Positions 6,802 to 9,222 of a DNA stretch of 9,222 nt are shown piece after piece. How positions within the stretch are numbered: the first letter of the stretch is position 1; every line of letters begins with the position of its first letter. The translations under genes were made by a program, and so were the position numbers. The stretch is from JAPLGZ01 sp038318235 (lineage in GTDB: Bacteria; Chloroflexota; Anaerolineae; Caldilineales; Caldilineaceae). The notes under the pieces are model-generated. The model ran no database searches. It was not told the DNA's origin and was given only the letters and a program-made list of their open reading frames with translations. The stretch is taken from NCBI GenBank assembly GCA_038318235.1, contig JBBQBY010000261.1, forward strand, positions 1 through 9,222. The letters are read 5' to 3'.

Positions 6802-7494
6802 CTAACTGGTCACAAGGGTGAGGTTAGACACTTCTTCGTTTATAGCAGTTTTTGTGCTAACCCTAGCCTGATTGGCTACGTTATGCGTAAGCTCGTCATG
6901 ATTAGCCTCGCTCTGATTAATCCCATAAAGGAGGAGGGATAATGTGTGTTCAACAAAGTCATCACTAGGTTCCGCGCCATCGGTTAACATACAATGAGCG
7001 ACAAAGCTATGAATCATGCCAAACAGGCTAAAAACGGTCATTTCGACATTGACTGGTCGAAACAGACCCTGGGCAATACCATCTTCAATAATTTTGGCAA
7101 CTGGGCTATAATAGGTAGCCATATGCTTGCGTTTCAATTCTTTTAATTGCGGTTCCAATCCACTGATTTCGCGGATCACATTAATGATCAGCGCGTGACG
7201 CTCACGAGTTATTACGTAATGAGCATGAATAATGGCGCGTAGTTTCTCTATACAATTTTCTTCCTGGGCGGCGGCCTCAAGCGTAGAAGCGTGCATCATA
7301 CTCATATCACGCTCTAATACACTTAAGACAATCGCTTGCTTATCGTGAAAATAGTGATAGATCGTGGCTTTCGCCAGGCCACATTCTTCAGCGAGTTCGC
7401 GCATGGAAAGGCCGGCATAGCCATATTTTCCTAATAATTTTTCGGCAGCATCCAGAATGCTGGTCTTCGACGGGCTGATTAATCCTTCAAACAT
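6802..7494 (-). CDS. TetR/AcrR-family transcriptional repressor
   Basis: The protein is a one-component repressor. An N-terminal TetR DNA-binding domain (about residues 11-57 counted from the ATG) contains the helix-turn-helix GLSMRELAEECGLAKATIYHYFHDKQ, with the recognition helix around AKATIYHYF. A helical ligand-binding and dimerisation domain follows, then a polar tail of about 35 residues with no assigned function. I choose the ATG at 7494 (230 aa) because AGGA lies eight nucleotides upstream. A TTG at 7524 would add ten residues but has a poorly placed ribosome binding site. The gene precedes the adaptor and permease genes on the same strand. A strong promoter and a palindromic operator lie upstream, so autorepression plus control of the pump is the natural reading. 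The ligand is unknown. No hairpin terminator follows, so some read-through into the adaptor gene is possible. Confidence 0.93.
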   Translation of the reverse strand: MFEGLISPSKTSILDAAEKLLGKYGYAGLSMRELAEECGLAKATIYHYFHDKQAIVLSVLERDMSMMHASTLEAAAQEENCIEKLRAIIHAHYVITRERHALIINVIREISGLEPQLKELKRKHMATYYSPVAKIIEDGIAQGLFRPVNVEMTVFSLFGMIHSFVAHCMLTDGAEPSDDFVEHTLSLLLYGINQSEANHDELTHNVANQARVSTKTAINEEVSNLTLVTS

Positions 7495-7559
7495 TCCACA
7501 AATCCTATATGTCCTCTTTGACAAAACACCTACGCATCGTGCATAATTTACTGCAATTG

Positions 7560-7581
7560 TTCGACCGAACGTTCGGTTGAA
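7560..7581. promoter_or_regulatory. TetR-family operator at the regulator's own promoter
   Basis: ACCGAACGTTCGGT (7564-7577) is a perfect 14-bp palindrome. After one mismatched position (7563 and 7578) the symmetry continues for three more base pairs on each side, spanning 22 nt. TetR-family repressors commonly bind palindromes of this size and style. It begins five nucleotides downstream of the -10 box of the tetR promoter, over the expected transcription start, so binding would block initiation. Confidence 0.82.
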
Positions 7582-7585
7582 AAAA

Positions 7586-7615
7586 ATTGTACAATCGACA
7601 CCTACATTTTGTCAA
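7586..7615 (-). promoter_or_regulatory. Strong sigma-70-type promoter of the tetR gene
   Basis: The minus strand reads TTGACA (7615-7610, a perfect -35), 18 nt, then TACAAT (7591-7586, five of six to the -10). The -10 sits in a 10-bp palindrome, ATTGTACAAT (7586-7595). The operator lies directly downstream. The leader before the ATG at 7494 would be about 85 nt. Confidence 0.8.
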
Positions 7616-7710
7616 AATAGCGGGTATCATCAAAACATAATTGTTGTAAGGCGGCTAACGCAACAAAACGAGAACACAATAAAACGAAGCGTAGCGTTCT
7701 TTTAGTTTTT

Positions 7711-7738
7711 TGGTCAACGGATGTCACGGGGTTGACCA
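7711..7738. repeat. 8-bp inverted repeat
   Basis: TGGTCAAC (7711-7718) and GTTGACCA (7731-7738) are perfectly complementary around a 12-nt loop. It directly abuts the longer inverted repeat that starts at 7738, and it follows a T-rich stretch (7699-7711). Confidence 0.6.
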
Positions 7739-7804
7739 TCTTCCAGGAAGCGGCAGTGAAGATCAGGGACATACAAGCGGTCGTTGCGCCGCTTCCTGGA
7801 AGAT
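7738..7804. repeat. Perfect 17-bp inverted repeat with a 33-nt loop
   Basis: Arms 7738-7754 and 7788-7804 are perfectly complementary over 17 bp. Each arm contains a near-palindrome of its own (CTTCCAGGAAG and CTTCCTGGAAG). Lying between divergent genes, it is not placed to be a terminator of either. It could be a small palindromic element or a structured leader of the SH3b transcript. The 3' arm overlaps an alternative pairing with 7850-7859. Confidence 0.7.
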
Positions 7805-7859
7805 TTTGGCGAGGTTGCCCTTGAGATCCAGTTGAGCCTTACTTTTTTGGGCGCAACGA
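7781..7859. repeat. 10-bp inverted repeat competing with the 17-bp stem
   Basis: TCGTTGCGCC (7781-7790) is the exact reverse complement of GGCGCAACGA (7850-7859). Three of its bases (7788-7790) belong to the 3' arm of the 17-bp stem, so both stems cannot form fully together. A further 7-bp match (CCCTTGA at 7818-7824 with TCAAGGG at 7864-7870) would cross this stem as a pseudoknot. Chance cannot be excluded for the shorter ones. Confidence 0.45.
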
Positions 7860-7962
7860 AAATTCAAGGGGTTCGTACAGAATTAAAGAGTACCAATTGA
7901 TAGATCACTGACAACACCAATTTTAGCCATTATTACATTGAGCATTTACAGCTTTGGATCGA

Positions 7963-7967
7963 GAGGA
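7963..7967 (+). promoter_or_regulatory. Ribosome binding site of the SH3b gene
   Basis: GAGGA lies seven nucleotides before the ATG at 7975 and supports that start rather than later in-frame codons. The chosen start puts about 33 polar and basic residues before the hydrophobic segment. Confidence 0.7.
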
Positions 7968-7974
7968 AATACGC

Positions 7975-9222
7975 ATGCGGCAGATAGCAGAAAACAGTGA
8001 AGCGGCCTTGAATTTTGTCAAAAAATCCAAAGTGCGTCCACAATCCAGCAAATTCCGCCAGGGCAGGATAGGTCGGTTAGCATTATTGCTCGCAGTCTTT
8101 TTGTTTTGGCTCCCCCAAAACCAAGCCCAAGCGTTGGCCGTCGCGCCACGCCCGGTCGAACAGATTGAACCTGGCGCTCAAGGCAAATTAGCCGTGGTCG
8201 GTGCGCAAAAGGCAACGCTCTATGCAACCCCAGGCGGCAAGGTGATGGAAACCTTGCAACCAGGCACAACGCTCACGGCCTATGGACGTAGCGGTGACAG
8301 CCAATGGGTGATCGTAAAGATGGATAAAGGCGCCACCGGCTGGATCGTGACCGATCAACTGGTGATCTTTGGCATGGATAGTTTGCCGCTGATCGCCGAT
8401 GCACCGGCGACGCCGGCTACCACTGGCACACCCAAAACGACAACCGTTGCCACCACTGCGGCTGTTACTACGACTGTTGCCGCCACCAAAGCTGCCGTGG
8501 CCACGGCAACTGTAGCGCCCCCAACTGCCACACCACAGCCAACGGCGACACCGTCACCGACCCTACCACCACCGACCGCCACACCATTACCAACAGCGAC
8601 AGCATTGCCAACCGCCACACCAACGGCGGCGGGCGCATCCAGCATAAGTTCCAACCCGATTGCGGTAGTTGGTAGCAACAATGCGAACTTATTAAACGAG
8701 CCAAACGGTACATCCACGCGGGCGTTAACCACCGGCACCACCTTGACCACCAAAGGTCAATCGGCCGATGGCAGTTGGCTTTATGTGAGCACGAGCGACA
8801 ACGCAACCGGCTGGGTTGCCACAGACCAAGTGGTCGCCTTTGGCATCGATAATTTACCCATTGTCAATGCACAAGGGGCAGATGATGTCGCGGCGCAAAC
8901 ACCAGTTACAGGAACGACAGCCACCACAGCGACAACGACTACCACTATCACAGTAGCGCCGGTGAACGCACCGACAGCGACTATGCCATCAGACGTGCGC
9001 GCAATACCGGCGGCCAATGGCGGCCCGCTCGCACGCGTGGTTGCGGAATCACGGATCAATGTCCGCTCTGGGCCTGGCACCGACTATCGGATTATTGCCA
9101 AAGCGCAACCAAACGAAAGCTTTGCGGCACTGGCTCGCGACGCGTCGTCGGCCTGGGTGCAAATTGAATTGTCCGATGTTGCGGCGGGCTTTGGTTGGGT
9201 TTCCGCCGATCTGGTTGAAGTT
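7975..9222 (+). CDS. Exported protein with three SH3b-like domains, 5' part (C-terminus beyond the right edge)
   Basis: The frame is open for 416 codons to the window edge. A basic N-terminus (1-34) is followed by one hydrophobic segment (about 35-46, LALLLAVFLFWL), which is a long-n-region signal peptide or membrane anchor. SH3b-like domain 1 is at about 71-140, domain 2 at 228-298 and domain 3 at 350-416. Domain 3 has the classic INVRSGPGTDYRII motif (361-374) and a GWVSADLVEV ending. Domains 1 and 2 are close relatives, sharing AVVG near the start and an end of the form TGW-TDQ-V-FG-D-LP. Linkers are Thr/Ala/Pro-rich, with PTATP-type repeats (182-216) between domains 1 and 2 and a Thr run (312-325) between domains 2 and 3. 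Bacterial SH3 domains usually bind cell-wall or envelope ligands; an enzymatic domain could follow beyond the edge. It is transcribed divergently from tetR, and no functional link is shown. Confidence 0.85.
   Translation, partial: MRQIAENSEAALNFVKKSKVRPQSSKFRQGRIGRLALLLAVFLFWLPQNQAQALAVAPRPVEQIEPGAQGKLAVVGAQKATLYATPGGKVMETLQPGTTLTAYGRSGDSQWVIVKMDKGATGWIVTDQLVIFGMDSLPLIADAPATPATTGTPKTTTVATTAAVTTTVAATKAAVATATVAPPTATPQPTATPSPTLPPPTATPLPTATALPTATPTAAGASSISSNPIAVVGSNNANLLNEPNGTSTRALTTGTTLTTKGQSADGSWLYVSTSDNATGWVATDQVVAFGIDNLPIVNAQGADDVAAQTPVTGTTATTATTTTTITVAPVNAPTATMPSDVRAIPAANGGPLARVVAESRINVRSGPGTDYRIIAKAQPNESFAALARDASSAWVQIELSDVAAGFGWVSADLVEV
8518..8622 (+). repeat. PTATP-type repeat region in the SH3b protein linker
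   Basis: The stretch encodes repeated Pro-Thr-Ala-Thr-Pro-like units (residues 182-216), with DNA built from degenerate CC(A/G)AC(C/G)GC(C/G)ACA units. Such linkers are common in exported Chloroflexota proteins and probably act as flexible, perhaps glycosylated, spacers. Confidence 0.7.

Larger units (their letters stand above)
7616..7974. other. Divergent intergenic region with several inverted repeats, no gene
   Basis: The region lies between the tetR promoter (minus) and the SH3b gene (plus). It contains a short stem TTGTTG/CAACAA (7641-7646 with 7661-7666), a weak hairpin AACG/CGTT followed by a T-rich run (7683-7710), and the two strong structures listed separately. The SH3b gene's promoter should lie here, but I find no convincing -35/-10 pair close to its start. 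No open frame with a ribosome binding site is visible. Confidence 0.55.

Noticed and set aside
7495..7524. TTG start giving a 240-residue TetR regulator
   Set aside because: The nearest purine-rich stretch is too close to the TTG, while AGGA is well placed for the ATG at 7494. Kept only as an alternative.
7681..7712. Intrinsic terminator from the AACG/CGTT stem followed by a T-rich stretch
   Set aside because: The stem is only 4 bp with an 8-nt loop, and no gene ends upstream of it on the plus strand.
7738..7804. Inverted repeat as the ends of an insertion sequence
   Set aside because: Only 33 nt lie between the arms, no transposase is present, and no clear flanking target duplication is visible.
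8018..9080. Several minus-strand open frames opposite the SH3b gene
   Set aside because: They are Val/Ala-rich mirror translations of the Thr/Ala/Pro linkers. The plus-strand frame has a signal segment, a ribosome binding site and recognisable domains.

Overview
The window most likely comes from a monoderm bacterium of the Chloroflexota. This is inferred, not proven. The clues are Thr/Pro-rich linkers of the PTATP type between SH3b domains, a lipobox-anchored HlyD-type adaptor with a long Thr/Ala/Gln linker, no outer-membrane channel gene beside the RND pump, a GT39 membrane glycosyltransferase, and heptad-type palindromic repeats in and between genes. No RNA gene, CRISPR array, complete insertion sequence or phage gene is visible.

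Layout from left to right. Positions 1-1274 (minus) hold the N-terminal 424 codons of a GT39/PMT-like membrane glycosyltransferase that runs off the left edge. A palindromic repeat lies inside its reading frame. Positions 1275-1576 are an AT-rich spacer with a perfect 19-bp hairpin just beyond the end of the next gene. Positions 1577-7494 (minus) hold a drug-efflux style cluster transcribed in the order tetR-family regulator, lipoprotein membrane-fusion adaptor, RND permease. A 152-nt gap separates regulator and adaptor and carries its own promoter-like sequence and a second operator-like site. A 102-nt repeat-bearing gap separates adaptor and permease. Positions 7495-7974 are a divergent intergenic region with a very good tetR promoter, a palindromic TetR operator over its start region, and then a run of nested inverted repeats. 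Positions 7975-9222 (plus) hold the first 416 codons of a secreted or membrane-anchored protein with three SH3b-like domains, cut by the right edge.

How the genes work together. The regulator probably represses its own promoter through the 7560-7581 palindrome. It probably also represses the adaptor-permease unit through a degenerate copy at 6733-6751. When its ligand binds, the adaptor and permease would be made and would export a hydrophobic or amphiphilic compound, using proton-motive force, across the single membrane. The pump's proton-relay residues (D401, D402, K914, T951) are intact, so it should work. The glycosyltransferase and SH3b protein are envelope-related but have no demonstrated link to the pump.

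I see no clearly new biological system here. The points most worth a second look are the two matching operator/promoter arrangements, the in-frame palindrome in the glycosyltransferase, the 190-residue repeat-bearing tail of the pump, and the mutually exclusive inverted repeats upstream of the SH3b gene.
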